Positions 24,156-34,710 of a stretch of 64,000 nt of DNA are shown here, piece after piece; position 1 is the first letter of the stretch; every line of letters starts with the position of its first letter. This stretch comes from Microbacterium sp. SCN 70-27 (GTDB lineage: Bacteria > Actinomycetota > Actinomycetes > Actinomycetales > Microbacteriaceae), in contig MEEK01000009.1 in NCBI GenBank assembly GCA_001724425.1, positions 1 to 64,000 of the forward strand, in the 5' to 3' direction. A program made the position numbers and the translations under genes. The notes beneath the pieces are model-generated. The model was not told the origin of the DNA and ran no database searches. It was given only the letters and a program-made list of their open reading frames with translations.

Positions 24156-25291
24156 CCGACAACCCCACGACAGGCACCTGGTCCGCGCCCGGCCGCGTGA
24201 ACCTCATCGGCGAGCACACGGACTACAACGACGGCTTCGTGCTGCCGTTCGCGATCGAGTTCCGCACCGCCGTCGCGCTCCAGACGCGCACCGACGGGCG
24301 CATCCGCGTCACGTCCTCGTTCTCGTCGGATGCCGCGGAGGTCGCCGTCTCGGACCTGGCGGCCCTCTTCCCCGACCGTCGCGACGAGGTGCCCGAGTGG
24401 GCGCGGTACCCGCTCGGCGTCGCGTGGGCGCTCCTGGAGGCGACGGGTGTCGACGTGGCATCCGTGCCCGGCGTCGACCTGTCGTTCTCGTCCGACGTGC
24501 CCGTGGGCGCGGGGCTCTCGTCGTCTGCGGCGATCGAGGGTGCGACCGCGTCGGCCCTCAACGACGTCTGGGGGCTCGGGCTCGACTGCGTGTCGCTCGC
24601 GAAGGTGGGCCGCCGCGCCGAGAACGAGGCGGTCGGCGCCCCGACCGGGATCATGGACCAGATGGCGTCGATGCTCGGCCGTGCCGACGCCGCCACGTTC
24701 CTCGACTGCCGGTCGCTGCAGACCGAGTCCGTCGATCTCGGGTTCGCCGGCGCGGGCCTCGAACTCCTCGTCATCGACACCAAGGTCACCCACGCGCACT
24801 CGACGGGCGGCTACCGCGAGCGCCGCGCGTCGTGCGAACAGGGCGCGGCGATCATGGGCGTGCCGGCCCTGCGCGATCTCACGGTCGACGATCTGGCGCG
24901 TGCGCAGGAGCTCATGGACGACGTCACGTTCCGTCGCGTCCGCCACGTCGTCACGGAGGATCAGCGCGTGCTCGACACCGTCGAGACGCTGCGAAGCGCC
25001 GGCCCGCGTGGGATCGGGCAGCTGCTGGATGCCTCGCACGCGTCCATGCGCGACGACTTCGAGATCTCGGTGCCCGAGCTCGACCTCGCCGTCGACACGG
25101 CGCGTGGGGCGGGTGCGATCGGGGCGCGGATGACGGGCGGCGGTTTCGGCGGCGCGGCGATCGCGCTGATCGATCACAGCCTGGTGGCATCCGTCACCGC
25201 GGCCGTCGAGCGGGCGTTCGCGGATGCCGGGTACGCGACCCCGCACATCTTCACCGTGCACCCGTCGGAGGGCGCGCGGCGCGACGTCTGA
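24152..25291 (+). CDS. galK: Galactokinase
   Basis: GHMP kinase of 379 residues making galactose 1-phosphate from galactose and ATP. The galactokinase signature Gly-Arg-Val-Asn-Leu-Ile-Gly-Glu-His-Thr-Asp-Tyr-Asn is at the N terminus, the ATP loop Pro-Val-Gly-Ala-Gly-Leu-Ser-Ser-Ser-Ala at about 115, and motif 3 Met-Thr-Gly-Gly-Gly-Phe-Gly-Gly-Ala near the end. The GTG at 24152 forms a GTGA overlap with the galT stop, so the two are one translation-coupled operon under the operator-controlled promoter. No galactose transporter gene is adjacent. Confidence 0.97.
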   Translation: MTDNPTTGTWSAPGRVNLIGEHTDYNDGFVLPFAIEFRTAVALQTRTDGRIRVTSSFSSDAAEVAVSDLAALFPDRRDEVPEWARYPLGVAWALLEATGVDVASVPGVDLSFSSDVPVGAGLSSSAAIEGATASALNDVWGLGLDCVSLAKVGRRAENEAVGAPTGIMDQMASMLGRADAATFLDCRSLQTESVDLGFAGAGLELLVIDTKVTHAHSTGGYRERRASCEQGAAIMGVPALRDLTVDDLARAQELMDDVTFRRVRHVVTEDQRVLDTVETLRSAGPRGIGQLLDASHASMRDDFEISVPELDLAVDTARGAGAIGARMTGGGFGGAAIALIDHSLVASVTAAVERAFADAGYATPHIFTVHPSEGARRDV

Positions 25292-25330
25292 CGCCCGGTC
25301 AGCGCCTGGAGGGCACGACCATCGAGATGA

Positions 25331-26377
<1,047 letters not shown>

Positions 26378-26409
26378 GGCCACCTGCGCGGCGCGCGGCT
26401 CGGGGTCCG

Positions 26410-27459
26410 TCAGGGAACGCGATGGAGCCACGCGTCGGTGGCGAACTTCGACGTCACGAGGGCTTCCGCCTCGGCATATTCCGATTCGGTAATATGCCCG
26501 GGCTGCGCGCCGTAGAGGTTCGCGAACGTGTCCTTCAGCCGCTCGATGATCGCCTCCCGCGGGAGCCCTGTCTGACTGCGGAGCGGATCGACCCGCTTCG
26601 CCGCCGAGGTCGTGCCCTTGTCGCTCAGCTTCTCGCGGCCGATCCGCAGCACCTCGGTCATGACCTGACCGTCCATGTCGTACGACATCGTCGCGTGATG
26701 CAGCACGCCGCCGCCCGCGAGCCGCTTCTGGGCCGCCCCGCCGATCTTGCCCTTCGAGGAGGCGATGTCGTTCAGCGGCTGGTAGGTGGCATCCACCCCG
26801 AGCGAACGCAGCGCCTGCAGCACCCAGTCGTCGAGGAACGCGTACGAGTCGGCGAACGTCATACCCGCGACGAGGGATGCCGGGACGTACAGCGAGTACG
26901 TCACGATCGAGCCCGCGCCCATCATCATCGCGCCGCCGCCCGAGATCCGGCGGACGACGTCGTACCCGTGCCGGGCCGCGCCCTCGGGGTCGACCTCGTT
27001 GCGGTACGACTGGAACGAGCCGATCACGACGGCGGACTCGTTCCACTCCCAGATCCGCAGCGTCGGGTTCCGCAGTCCCGCGCCGACACGGGCGGTCAGC
27101 ACCTCGTCGAGGGCGAGGTTCATCCGCGGCGACACCGCCTTCTCGTGGACGATCTCCCACGTGAAGTCCTTCCACCCGGGGGCCGTCACGAGTGCGCGTC
27201 GCACCGCGGTACCGACCGAATCGGGGGTGAAGCCGAGCAGCTGGGCACCCTCGGGGAGCGCGGCACGGACGGCGGCCGCGATCGCCGCGGCATCCGTCTC
27301 GACGGGCAGGCCCGTGACGGCCGCGTCGATGTCGGCGAGCGCGTCGTCGGGTTCGAGGAAGAAGTCCCCCGCGAGATGGAAGTCGGCGATGCGCCCGTCG
27401 CGCACCTCGAGGTCGACCACCACGAGCTTGCCGCCGGGCACCTTGTATTCACCGTGCAT
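26410..27459 (-). CDS. lplA: Lipoate--protein ligase A
   Basis: Enzyme of 349 residues that activates lipoate with ATP and attaches it to lysine of lipoyl domains of 2-oxoacid dehydrogenases and GcvH. The catalytic domain has Ser-Phe-Gln-Ser-Tyr-Arg-Asn-Glu-Val, Arg-Arg-Ile-Ser-Gly-Gly-Gly-Ala and Lys-Ile-Gly-Gly-Ala-Ala-Gln-Lys-Arg. Unusually, the small accessory domain (Gly-Lys-Leu-Val-Val-Val-Asp-Leu-Glu) lies N-terminal to the catalytic domain, the reverse of E. coli LplA. ATG 27459 follows TAGGCT (27466-27471) by 6 nt, so the mRNA is probably leaderless. Confidence 0.92.
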   Translation of the reverse strand: MHGEYKVPGGKLVVVDLEVRDGRIADFHLAGDFFLEPDDALADIDAAVTGLPVETDAAAIAAAVRAALPEGAQLLGFTPDSVGTAVRRALVTAPGWKDFTWEIVHEKAVSPRMNLALDEVLTARVGAGLRNPTLRIWEWNESAVVIGSFQSYRNEVDPEGAARHGYDVVRRISGGGAMMMGAGSIVTYSLYVPASLVAGMTFADSYAFLDDWVLQALRSLGVDATYQPLNDIASSKGKIGGAAQKRLAGGGVLHHATMSYDMDGQVMTEVLRIGREKLSDKGTTSAAKRVDPLRSQTGLPREAIIERLKDTFANLYGAQPGHITESEYAEAEALVTSKFATDAWLHRVP

Positions 27460-27522
27460 AGCCCCAGCCTATGCGCGGGCGCGGAGGACAGGCGCGGGCC
27501 GGCGCCGGACCTGCCGGCGGCG

Positions 27523-28392
27523 TCAGTCGCGTGCCGGCATCCGATCGTCGAGCCACGCGACGAGGTCGGCGATCACACGGTCACGAGTGGCGTCGTTGTA
27601 GATCTCGTGCCGGACATCCGGGTAGACGAGCGTCGTGACGTCGGTGAGGCCCGAGCGGGTGCGGTAGGCGTCGGCCAGCCGGTGCACGGCGCGCGGGCCG
27701 CCGACCGTGTCGTCGCGTCCGACCTGCAGGAGCACGGGCGGGTCGACCGGGAGGTTCCGCGCGGGCCGGCCGTACAGCTGCACCGCGTTGAGCGGGCCGA
27801 ACAGCTTCAGCAGCGGAGTCGAGGTGGTGAGCGGGTCGGCGAGGAACGCGTCACCGACGGAGGCGTCGGATGCCAGCCATTCGGTCCCGTTCGAGCCGGC
27901 GCCGTTCCACGGCTTGTTGAGGTCGCCCGAGTTGAGCGAGCCGGGCCAGCGCAGCGACGACCCGCTGAGGATGACGGCGTCATAGGCATCCGGGTGCTCA
28001 TCGAGCAGCATCTGCGCGAGGAACGATCCCCAGGAGTGCCCGAGGAGGACAAGAGGCAGGTCGGGGTTCTCGCTGCGGATGAGCTCGGTGAGCTGCCAGC
28101 AGGCGGCTTTCGCCGCCTTCATCCCGCCCTTTCCGAGCCGCCCGAGCTTCGAGGCGTCGCCTCCGTACTGGCGCATGCCCGTTCGCCCGTGCCCACGGTG
28201 GTCGTCGGCGTAGACGATGTAGCCCTCGGCGCCGAGCTCCTCGATGAGGCGCGCGTAGCGGCCCGCGTGCTCGCCCACGCCGTGGAGGAGCTGGATGACG
28301 GCGCGCGGCGATGCGGCGGCCGGATGCCTGTCGAACACGATCTCGACGCCGTATGAGTCCGTGATCGATCGCTCTTCACCGGTATCGGTCAT
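27523..28392 (-). CDS. Lysophospholipase / monoacylglycerol lipase-like hydrolase
   Basis: Serine hydrolase of 289 residues (Hydrolase_4 type). Motifs: Leu-Leu-His-Gly-Val-Gly-Glu-His-Ala-Gly-Arg-Tyr, Asp-Asp-His-Arg-Gly-His-Gly, the nucleophile elbow Gly-His-Ser-Trp-Gly, and the late catalytic His in Val-Arg-His-Glu-Ile-Tyr-Asn. No signal peptide, so cytosolic action on monoacylglycerols or lysolipids is likely. ATG 28392 is 7 nt after minus-strand TAGACT (28400-28405), a leaderless layout. It is divergent from marR; the marR operator lies about 50 bp upstream of its -10, so co-regulation is possible but not shown. Confidence 0.9.
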   Translation of the reverse strand: MTDTGEERSITDSYGVEIVFDRHPAAASPRAVIQLLHGVGEHAGRYARLIEELGAEGYIVYADDHRGHGRTGMRQYGGDASKLGRLGKGGMKAAKAACWQLTELIRSENPDLPLVLLGHSWGSFLAQMLLDEHPDAYDAVILSGSSLRWPGSLNSGDLNKPWNGAGSNGTEWLASDASVGDAFLADPLTTSTPLLKLFGPLNAVQLYGRPARNLPVDPPVLLQVGRDDTVGGPRAVHRLADAYRTRSGLTDVTTLVYPDVRHEIYNDATRDRVIADLVAWLDDRMPARD

Positions 28393-28450
28393 AGCGCGCA
28401 GTCTAGGACAGACGGCGCGCACGCGTTCGAAATCGCACGCCGCCGCTTTC

Positions 28451-28478
28451 GTTAGCAAGACTAATGAGCTATGCTAAC
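28451..28478. promoter_or_regulatory. Putative MarR operator
   Basis: Inverted repeat GTTAGCA (28451-28457) and TGCTAAC (28472-28478), with an extra half-site CTAAC at 28478-28482. It ends 8 bp before the marR ATG and covers a -10-like TATGCT (28470-28475). The location over the promoter of the marR-MFS operon fits autorepression. Confidence 0.65.
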
Positions 28479-28485
28479 TAACCGT

Positions 28486-28911
28486 ATGAACACCGAGATC
28501 TCCACCGAGGCATCCGACCTCCGCATGGCCACGTTCCGCTTCGCCCGGCGCCTGCGGTCCCAGCGCGCCGTCGACACGATGAGCGACGGCCAGTTCGCGG
28601 TGCTCGCCGCACTCTCCGTCCACGGCCCGCACACCCTCGGCGAGCTCGCCGAGCGCGAGCGCGTGTCGGCGCCGTCGATGAACCGCACCGTCAACTGCCT
28701 CGAAGAGTCCGCGTACCTCGTCCGCACCCCCGACGACGACGACCGCCGCAAGGTCAACATCGCCCTGACCGAGAGCGGCCGCGAGGTCGTCACCGAGACG
28801 GTACGGCGTCGGGATCAGTGGCTCGTCGACATCCTCGAGGGGCTCGACGACGATCAGCGGCACATCCTCGCCCAGGCGGCCGTCATCATGGGCGAGGTGG
28901 CCGCCCGATGA
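28486..28911 (+). CDS. MarR-family transcriptional regulator
   Basis: Winged-helix dimeric regulator of 141 residues. The core DNA-binding part reads Thr-Leu-Gly-Glu-Leu-Ala-Glu-Arg-Glu-Arg-Val-Ser followed by Ser-Met-Asn-Arg-Thr-Val, and the wing contains Asp-Asp-Asp-Asp-Arg-Arg-Lys-Val. It is preceded by a clear inverted repeat over its promoter and overlaps the downstream MFS transporter by 4 nt (ATGA). The arrangement is that of a self-regulated efflux operon in which a small ligand relieves repression (family knowledge; ligand unknown). Confidence 0.93.
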   Translation: MNTEISTEASDLRMATFRFARRLRSQRAVDTMSDGQFAVLAALSVHGPHTLGELAERERVSAPSMNRTVNCLEESAYLVRTPDDDDRRKVNIALTESGREVVTETVRRRDQWLVDILEGLDDDQRHILAQAAVIMGEVAAR

Positions 28912-30287
28912 GCGCACGTACCGAAAGCGGCATGTTCCGCTCGTTCCACGTCCGGAACTACCGCATCTGGTTCATCGGCGCGCTCGTCTCCAACACGGGC
29001 GCGTGGATGCAGGCGACGGCGCTCAGCTGGGTCGTGCTCACGCAGCTGACCCACAACGATGCCGCCGCGATGGGTCTCACGATGGCCCTCCAGTTCGGGC
29101 CGCAGCTGCTGCTCGTGCCGCTCACGGGCCTCGTCGCCGACAGGTTCGACCGCCGGAAGCTGCTCGTCCTCACCCAGACGCTTCTCATGGGGCTCGGCAT
29201 CGCCATCGGCATCCTGCTGCTGGTGGATGCCATGACCCTCCTCCTCATGTACACGTTCGCCGTCGCGCTCGGCGTCGTCGCCGCGTTCGACAATCCCGCC
29301 CGCCAGGCGTTCGTCTCCGACCTCGTCGCGCGCGAGTACGCGACGAACGCGGTGGCGCTGAACGCCGCGTCGTTCAACGGGGCGCGCATGATCGGCCCCG
29401 CCGCCGCGGGCCTCGTCATCGTCGCGGTGGGCACCGGCTGGGTGTTCCTCATCAACGCGCTCACCTTCCTCGCGATGATCGTCGCGCTCGTGCTCATCCG
29501 CACGGACCAGCTCGTCCCCCGCGTGAAGGCGAACGGCGCTGCCCGCATGAGCGACGGCGTGCGCTATCTCGGCGCGCGCCCCGACCTCGTCGTGACGTTC
29601 GTGATGGTCTTCCTCATCGGTGCGTTCGGCATGAACTTCCCCGTGTTCGCCTCGACGATGGCGCTCGAGTTCGGTCAGGATGCCGACGGGTACGGCCTCC
29701 TCAGCTCGATCCTCGCGATCGGGTCGCTCGCGGGCGCGCTGCTCGCCGCACGCCGTGACCGGGCACGCATCCGGGTCGTGATCGCAGGCGTCGCGCTGTT
29801 CGCCGCAGCCATGGTGCTGTCGGCGCTCGCCCCGACGTACTGGTTGTATGCCGCGACGCTCATGTTCACGGGATTCTCCGTCGTCACGATGCTGACGACC
29901 GCCAACGGATACGTGCAGACGACGACGGACCCCGCCCTGCGCGGGCGCGTCCTCGCGATCTATGTCGCGATCCTCATGGGCGGCACCCCGATCGGCGCGC
30001 CCATCGTCGGCTGGGTCGCGTCGGAGTGGGGCCCGCGGGCCGCGATCCTCGTGGGAGCCGTCGCGGCCGTCGTCGCGCTCGGCATCGGCGTGACCTGGAC
30101 GCTCGCCTCCGGCCGCGTGCACCGGCACGAGACGCGGCGCTTCGCGCTCACCCTCGATGAGACGCGCCCGCTCTCGGTCATCGCGCCCGAGGAGTTCAGC
30201 GACGAGGTCGCCGCCACGACCCCGATCCGCCTCCCCGACGTGAGCGTCCCCGAGATCGCGACCGAGACCCGCCGCCGCACCGCGTGA
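28908..30287 (+). CDS. MFS transporter (MFS_3 / EntS-like)
   Basis: Major facilitator of 459 residues with about 11-12 membrane helices between residues 20 and 395. It starts Phe-His-Val-Arg-Asn-Tyr-Arg-Ile-Trp, and the loop 2-3 signature is Gly-Leu-Val-Ala-Asp-Arg-Phe-Asp-Arg-Arg, typical of the MFS_3 group that includes siderophore and drug exporters. The C-terminal 60 residues form a charged cytoplasmic tail. The ATG overlaps the marR stop. Efflux of the marR ligand or a toxic compound is the likely role (inference from context). Confidence 0.92.
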   Translation: MSARTESGMFRSFHVRNYRIWFIGALVSNTGAWMQATALSWVVLTQLTHNDAAAMGLTMALQFGPQLLLVPLTGLVADRFDRRKLLVLTQTLLMGLGIAIGILLLVDAMTLLLMYTFAVALGVVAAFDNPARQAFVSDLVAREYATNAVALNAASFNGARMIGPAAAGLVIVAVGTGWVFLINALTFLAMIVALVLIRTDQLVPRVKANGAARMSDGVRYLGARPDLVVTFVMVFLIGAFGMNFPVFASTMALEFGQDADGYGLLSSILAIGSLAGALLAARRDRARIRVVIAGVALFAAAMVLSALAPTYWLYAATLMFTGFSVVTMLTTANGYVQTTTDPALRGRVLAIYVAILMGGTPIGAPIVGWVASEWGPRAAILVGAVAAVVALGIGVTWTLASGRVHRHETRRFALTLDETRPLSVIAPEEFSDEVAATTPIRLPDVSVPEIATETRRRTA

Positions 30288-30392
30288 GGACACGCCTCGG
30301 CGGGGAGCCGCGCTCGCTCTCCGCGCAGGCTGCGCCCGTCGCCATGCTCAGGCCGGACCTGCTCTCGGACGGCGCGGCCGACCACGAGATCG

Positions 30393-30884
30393 TCAGCCGT
30401 CGATCTGGTCGACCGCGTCTCGCATGGCATCCAGGAAGCCGATGACCGTCTCGCGATCGGCCGCCGACATACCGCGCACGACCCCCATCATGCGCTCGTG
30501 CATGGCCGAGAGCGTGTGGCGGATCTCATCGTCGGACTTCTCGCTCGAGGCGATGATGACGCTGCGGCGGTCGAGGGGATTCGGTGCACGGGTGACGTGG
30601 CCGGTCTTCTCGAGGCGGTCGATCAGCGCTGCCGTGGATGCCGACGTGATCCCGAGGTACCGACTCAGCACCGCGGGCGTCACATCCTCGCCGTGCAGAC
30701 GTGCGCGGGCGAGGAACCTCAGCACGAGGAGCTCGTTCTCCCCCATGTCCATCGCCCGCTGGGTGCGCCGACGCATCGCCACCTCGGCCGCCCGATACGC
30801 ACGCATCGCCTCCATGACCGCCGTCGAGCGCGCGTCATCGTCGCCGTACCAGTACGACGCGGGCTGCTCGGGGCGGTCGGTCAT
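30393..30884 (-). CDS. MarR-family transcriptional regulator (second)
   Basis: Winged-helix regulator of 163 residues. The HTH region has Leu-Ser-Arg-Tyr-Leu-Gly-Ile-Thr-Ser-Ala-Ser-Thr-Ala-Ala-Leu-Ile-Asp-Arg-Leu, followed by the wing Asn-Pro-Leu-Asp-Arg-Arg-Ser. It begins at ATG 30884; in-frame upstream codons show no similarity. It is divergent from the acyl-CoA carboxylase genes and may control them. The shared 142-bp spacer contains GTTA...TAAC half-sites (31001-31016) close to the accD start, a weak operator candidate. Confidence 0.9.
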   Translation of the reverse strand: MTDRPEQPASYWYGDDDARSTAVMEAMRAYRAAEVAMRRRTQRAMDMGENELLVLRFLARARLHGEDVTPAVLSRYLGITSASTAALIDRLEKTGHVTRAPNPLDRRSVIIASSEKSDDEIRHTLSAMHERMMGVVRGMSAADRETVIGFLDAMRDAVDQIDG

Positions 30885-31026
30885 CGCTCCTATTGTGGCC
30901 CGTCCGGCACGCACATGAGCACCGTGATCCTCCGGCGCCGAAGAGGGTGCCGGGAGTCCTCCTGTGGACGGCGCGGGCCCGGCACGCTATCGTCAGTTCA
31001 GTTAGCGGTGAATAACCGAATCGAGG

Positions 31027-32634
31027 ATGCCGTTGTCCGACCCGTCGCGTACCGCGTACGGCGCACTCGTCGCCGAGTTGCGCGAGCGCCGCGCGCTTGC
31101 GGCGGGGGCGGGGCCGGAGAACCCGCGCTGGGAGGCATCCCGTCGCCGGCACGTCGCTCGTGGCAAGCTCCTCGCGCGCGACCGCATCGACGCGCTGCTG
31201 GATCGGGGCTCCCCCTTCCTCGAGATCGCGCCGCTCGCCGCATGCGACCTCGGCGACGAGTGGCCGTCCGCGGGTGTCGTCGCCGGCATCGGCCTCGTGC
31301 ACGGGCGGCACGTGATGATCGTCGCCAACGACGCGACCGTCAAGGGCGGCACCTACCACCCGCTGACCGTCAAGAAGCACCTCCGGGCGCAGGAGATCGC
31401 CGCCGAGAACCGGCTCCCCTGCGTCTACCTCGTCGACTCGGGCGGCGCGTTCCTGCCGATGCAGGACGAGGTGTTCCCCGACCGCGACCACTTCGGCCGC
31501 ATCTTCTACAACCAGGCACGGATGTCGCGCGACGGCATCCCGCAGATCGCCGCCGTGCTCGGCTCGTCGACCGCCGGCGGCGCGTACGTCCCCGCGATGA
31601 GCGACGAGACGGTGATCGTCCGGAACCAGGGGACGATCTTCCTCGGCGGCCCTCCCCTCGTGAAGGCCGCGACGGGTGAGGTCGTCAGCGCCGAGGAACT
31701 CGGCGGCGGTGACACCCACGCGCGCATCTCCGGCGTCGTCGACCACCTCGCCGACGACGATGCGCACGCGCTCCGGATCGTCCGCGACATCGTCGCGACA
31801 CTCCCCGCGCCCGCCCCGCTCCCCGCGCGCTCCCCGCTCTCACCGGAGCCCGCCGACCCCGTGCCTCCGCGGTTCGATCCCGCGACGCTCGCGGACGTCG
31901 TCCCGGTCGAGCTCACCGTCCCGTACGACGCCCGCGAGATCATCGCCCGGATCGTCGACGACAGCGCCTTCACCGAGTTCAAGCGCGGCTACGGCGAGAC
32001 GCTCGTGACCGGCTTCGCGCGGATCCACGGGCACCGCGTCGGGATCCTCGCGAACAACGGCGTGCTCTTCGGTGAGTCGGCTCTGAAGGGCGCCCACTTC
32101 ATCGAACTCTGCGATCAGCGCGGCATCCCCCTCCTGTTCCTGCAGAACATCACCGGGTTCATGGTCGGTCGCGAATACGAGCACGGCGGCATCGCCAAGC
32201 ACGGCGCGAAGATGGTCAACGCCGTCGCGTGCGCGCGCGTGCCGAAGCTCACGGTCGTCGTCGGCGGATCCTTCGGCGCCGGCACCTACTCCATGTGCGG
32301 GCGGGCGTACTCCCCGCGGTTCCTGTGGCTGTGGCCCGGCGCCCGGGTCTCGGTGATGGGCGGCCCGCAGGCCGCGTCGGTCCTGTCCACCGTGCGCGCG
32401 GAACAGCTCGAGGCCGCCGGCACGCCGTGGTCGGATGCCGAGCGCGCCGCCTTCGAGCAGCCGATCCGCGACCAGTACGAACGACAGGGCAGCCCCTACT
32501 ACTCGACCTCCCGGCTGTGGGATGACGGGATCATCGAGCCCGGCGAGACCCGCGACGTCCTCGGCCTCGCCCTCGACGTCGTGCTCCGCGCACCCATCGC
32601 CGACGCGCCGTCCTACGGCGTCTTCCGGATGTGA
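31027..32634 (+). CDS. accD1: Acyl-CoA carboxylase carboxyltransferase (beta) subunit
   Basis: Biotin-dependent carboxyltransferase subunit of 535 residues. Segments such as [20 protein letters not shown] and Gln-Asp-Glu-Val-Phe-Pro-Asp are those of 3-methylcrotonyl-CoA carboxylase beta subunits (AccD1 in mycobacteria), used in leucine degradation, rather than acetyl- or propionyl-CoA type. The C-terminal half has the Gly-Gly-Ser-Phe-Gly-Ala-Gly acyl-CoA loop. ATG 31027 is used. It overlaps the alpha-subunit gene by one base (TGATG). Exact acyl specificity is inferred. Confidence 0.92.
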   Translation: MPLSDPSRTAYGALVAELRERRALAAGAGPENPRWEASRRRHVARGKLLARDRIDALLDRGSPFLEIAPLAACDLGDEWPSAGVVAGIGLVHGRHVMIVANDATVKGGTYHPLTVKKHLRAQEIAAENRLPCVYLVDSGGAFLPMQDEVFPDRDHFGRIFYNQARMSRDGIPQIAAVLGSSTAGGAYVPAMSDETVIVRNQGTIFLGGPPLVKAATGEVVSAEELGGGDTHARISGVVDHLADDDAHALRIVRDIVATLPAPAPLPARSPLSPEPADPVPPRFDPATLADVVPVELTVPYDAREIIARIVDDSAFTEFKRGYGETLVTGFARIHGHRVGILANNGVLFGESALKGAHFIELCDQRGIPLLFLQNITGFMVGREYEHGGIAKHGAKMVNAVACARVPKLTVVVGGSFGAGTYSMCGRAYSPRFLWLWPGARVSVMGGPQAASVLSTVRAEQLEAAGTPWSDAERAAFEQPIRDQYERQGSPYYSTSRLWDDGIIEPGETRDVLGLALDVVLRAPIADAPSYGVFRM

Positions 32635-34634
32635 TGCGGATGCCCCTGTTCGAGAAGGTCCTCATCGCGAATCGCGGCGAGATCGCGGTGCGCATCATCC
32701 GGACGCTGCGGCGCCTCGGCATCCGCTCGGTCGCCGTCTACAGCGACGCGGACGCGGATGCCCTGCACGTGCGCCTCGCCGACGAGGCCGTGCGCCTCGG
32801 CCCCGCCCCCGCGCAGGAGAGCTACCTGGCGATCGAGCGAGTGCTGGATGCCGCGACGCGGACGGGCGCGCAGGCGATCCATCCCGGTTATGGGTTCCTC
32901 GCCGAAAATCCCGCCTTCGCGCGCGCGTGCGCCGCCGCCGGGATCGTGTTCATCGGTCCGACGGCCGAGGCGATGGAGGTCATGGGCGACAAGATCTCGG
33001 CCCGCTCCGCCGTGGAGGCGCGGGGTGTCGCGACGGTGCCGGGCCTCGCCCGCCCCGGGCTCGCCGACGCAGAGCTCATCGCGGGCGCGGGCGCCGTGGG
33101 CTTCCCCGTGCTGATCAAGCCCTCCGCGGGCGGCGGGGGGAAGGGCATGCACGTCGTGACGGAGGCTGCGGCCATGCCTGCCGCCCTGGCTGCGGCGCGA
33201 CGCGAGGCATCCGCATCGTTCGGCGATGACGCGCTGTTCCTCGAACGGTACGTGTCCGCCCCCCGTCACATCGAAGTGCAGGTGCTCGCCGACGCGCACG
33301 GGAACGTCGTGCACCTCGGCGAGCGGGAATGCTCGCTGCAGCGGCGCCACCAGAAGGTGATCGAAGAGGCGCCCTCGCCGCTGCTGGATGCCGCGACCCG
33401 GGCGCGGATCGGCGCCGCGGCGTGCGACACGGCGCGCAGCGTCGACTACCGCGGCGTCGGCACGGTGGAGTTCATCGTCTCGGCGGATCGACCGGACGAG
33501 TTCTTCTTCATGGAGATGAACACCCGCCTGCAGGTCGAGCACCCCGTGACCGAGCAGGTGACGGGCCTCGATCTCGTCGAGCAGCAGCTGCGCGTCGCGG
33601 CCGGCGAACCGCTCGCGTTCGCGCAGGGGGACGTGACCGTGTCCGGGCACAGCATCGAGGCTCGCGTCTATGCGGAGGATCCGCGCACCGGATTCCTGCC
33701 CACGGGGGGACGGGTGCTGCGCGTCGTGGAGCCCGACGGCCCGGGCATCCGCGTCGACTCGTCGCTCGCCGACGGGCTTGACGTGGGCGTCGACTACGAC
33801 CCGATGCTCGCGAAGGTGATCGCGACGGGTGAGACCCGCAACGAGGCGCTGGCGCGCCTCAGGGCCGCGCTCGAGCACACCGTCATCCTCGGGTTCGACA
33901 CCAATCTCGAGTTCCTGCGGCTGCTGCTCGAGCGGCCCGAGGTCGCCGAGGGTGAGATCGACACCGACCTGATCGCGCGCGTCTTCGACAGCCTCCCCTT
34001 CGCCGAGGCGGACGACCGGACGTTCGTCGAGGCCGCGGTGCTGCGGGATGCCGAGGCGGCAGCCGCGGGCGTCGCCGCGTCGCTCGCCCGGGGTCCGTGG
34101 CAGCGCGGTGACGGGTGGCGGCTCGGTCCGGCCGCGCCCCGGCTCTTCCGCCTCGAGGCGCGCGGGCGTTCCGCCGACGTGCGCGTCACCGGGAGCGGCG
34201 CGTCGCTTCGCGCGAGGGTCGACGACGGCCCGGAGGTGCCCGTCGCGGTTGACCCCGCCTCGGGGTTCGTCTCGTGGGGCGGGGTGGGCCGCACCGTCGC
34301 CTGGTCGACAGGAGCCGACGGCTGGTGGACCGGGGCGGGCGGCGTCACGATGCGAGTGTCGGAGCGCGGAGCGGCGGCGCGTGGCGGAGCGGACGCCGTG
34401 GGGACGCCGGAGGTCGTCTCACCACTCCCGGGGACCGTCGTCGTGGTGGCCGTCTCCGAGGGCGACCACGTAGAGGCGGGAGATGCACTCGTCGTCGTGG
34501 AGGCGATGAAGATGGAACACTCGCTGCGAGCCTCGATCGCCGGCACAGTGCGCCTGTCGGTCGCCGTCGGAGACCGCGTCGCGCGCGGCGCCGTCGTGGC
34601 CGCCGTCGAGGCGCCCTTCGATACACCGCGCTGA
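32634..34634 (+). CDS. accA1: Acyl-CoA carboxylase biotin carboxylase/BCCP (alpha) subunit
   Basis: Protein of 666 residues combining biotin carboxylase and the biotin carrier. N-terminal Ile-Ala-Asn-Arg-Gly-Glu-Ile-Ala, the ATP-grasp glycine loop [18 protein letters not shown], and the C-terminal biotinyl motif Glu-Ala-Met-Lys-Met-Glu (Lys about 626). With the preceding subunit it would carboxylate 3-methylcrotonyl-CoA or a related acyl-CoA. A GTG 3 nt upstream is an alternative start. The last codons (Pro-Phe-Asp-Thr-Pro-Arg) are encoded by the first copy of a 41-bp tandem repeat, so the C terminus has been rewritten by that repeat. Confidence 0.94.
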   Translation: MRMPLFEKVLIANRGEIAVRIIRTLRRLGIRSVAVYSDADADALHVRLADEAVRLGPAPAQESYLAIERVLDAATRTGAQAIHPGYGFLAENPAFARACAAAGIVFIGPTAEAMEVMGDKISARSAVEARGVATVPGLARPGLADAELIAGAGAVGFPVLIKPSAGGGGKGMHVVTEAAAMPAALAAARREASASFGDDALFLERYVSAPRHIEVQVLADAHGNVVHLGERECSLQRRHQKVIEEAPSPLLDAATRARIGAAACDTARSVDYRGVGTVEFIVSADRPDEFFFMEMNTRLQVEHPVTEQVTGLDLVEQQLRVAAGEPLAFAQGDVTVSGHSIEARVYAEDPRTGFLPTGGRVLRVVEPDGPGIRVDSSLADGLDVGVDYDPMLAKVIATGETRNEALARLRAALEHTVILGFDTNLEFLRLLLERPEVAEGEIDTDLIARVFDSLPFAEADDRTFVEAAVLRDAEAAAAGVAASLARGPWQRGDGWRLGPAAPRLFRLEARGRSADVRVTGSGASLRARVDDGPEVPVAVDPASGFVSWGGVGRTVAWSTGADGWWTGAGGVTMRVSERGAAARGGADAVGTPEVVSPLPGTVVVVAVSEGDHVEAGDALVVVEAMKMEHSLRASIAGTVRLSVAVGDRVARGAVVAAVEAPFDTPR

Positions 34635-34694
34635 CGCGCGGCACTCAGGGACCACCCTTCGATACACCGCGCTGACGCGCGGCACTCAGGGACC
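34614..34694. repeat. Tandem 41-bp repeat at the accA1 3' end
   Basis: Two copies of a 40-bp unit (34614-34653 and 34655-34694), starting CCCTTCGATACACCGCG and ending CACTCAGGGACC. Each contains the stem CCGCG...CGCGG, and the outer ends CCCT/AGGG can pair. Similar CCCTTCGA...TCAGGGACC hairpin elements are common between genes in actinobacteria (general knowledge). The first copy supplies the accA1 stop codon. A further stem (34704-34710 with 34715-34721, loop TTAC) overlaps the stop of the convergent transglutaminase gene and may end both transcripts. Confidence 0.85.
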
Positions 34695-34710
34695 CGGGTC
34701 GCTGCGAGGC

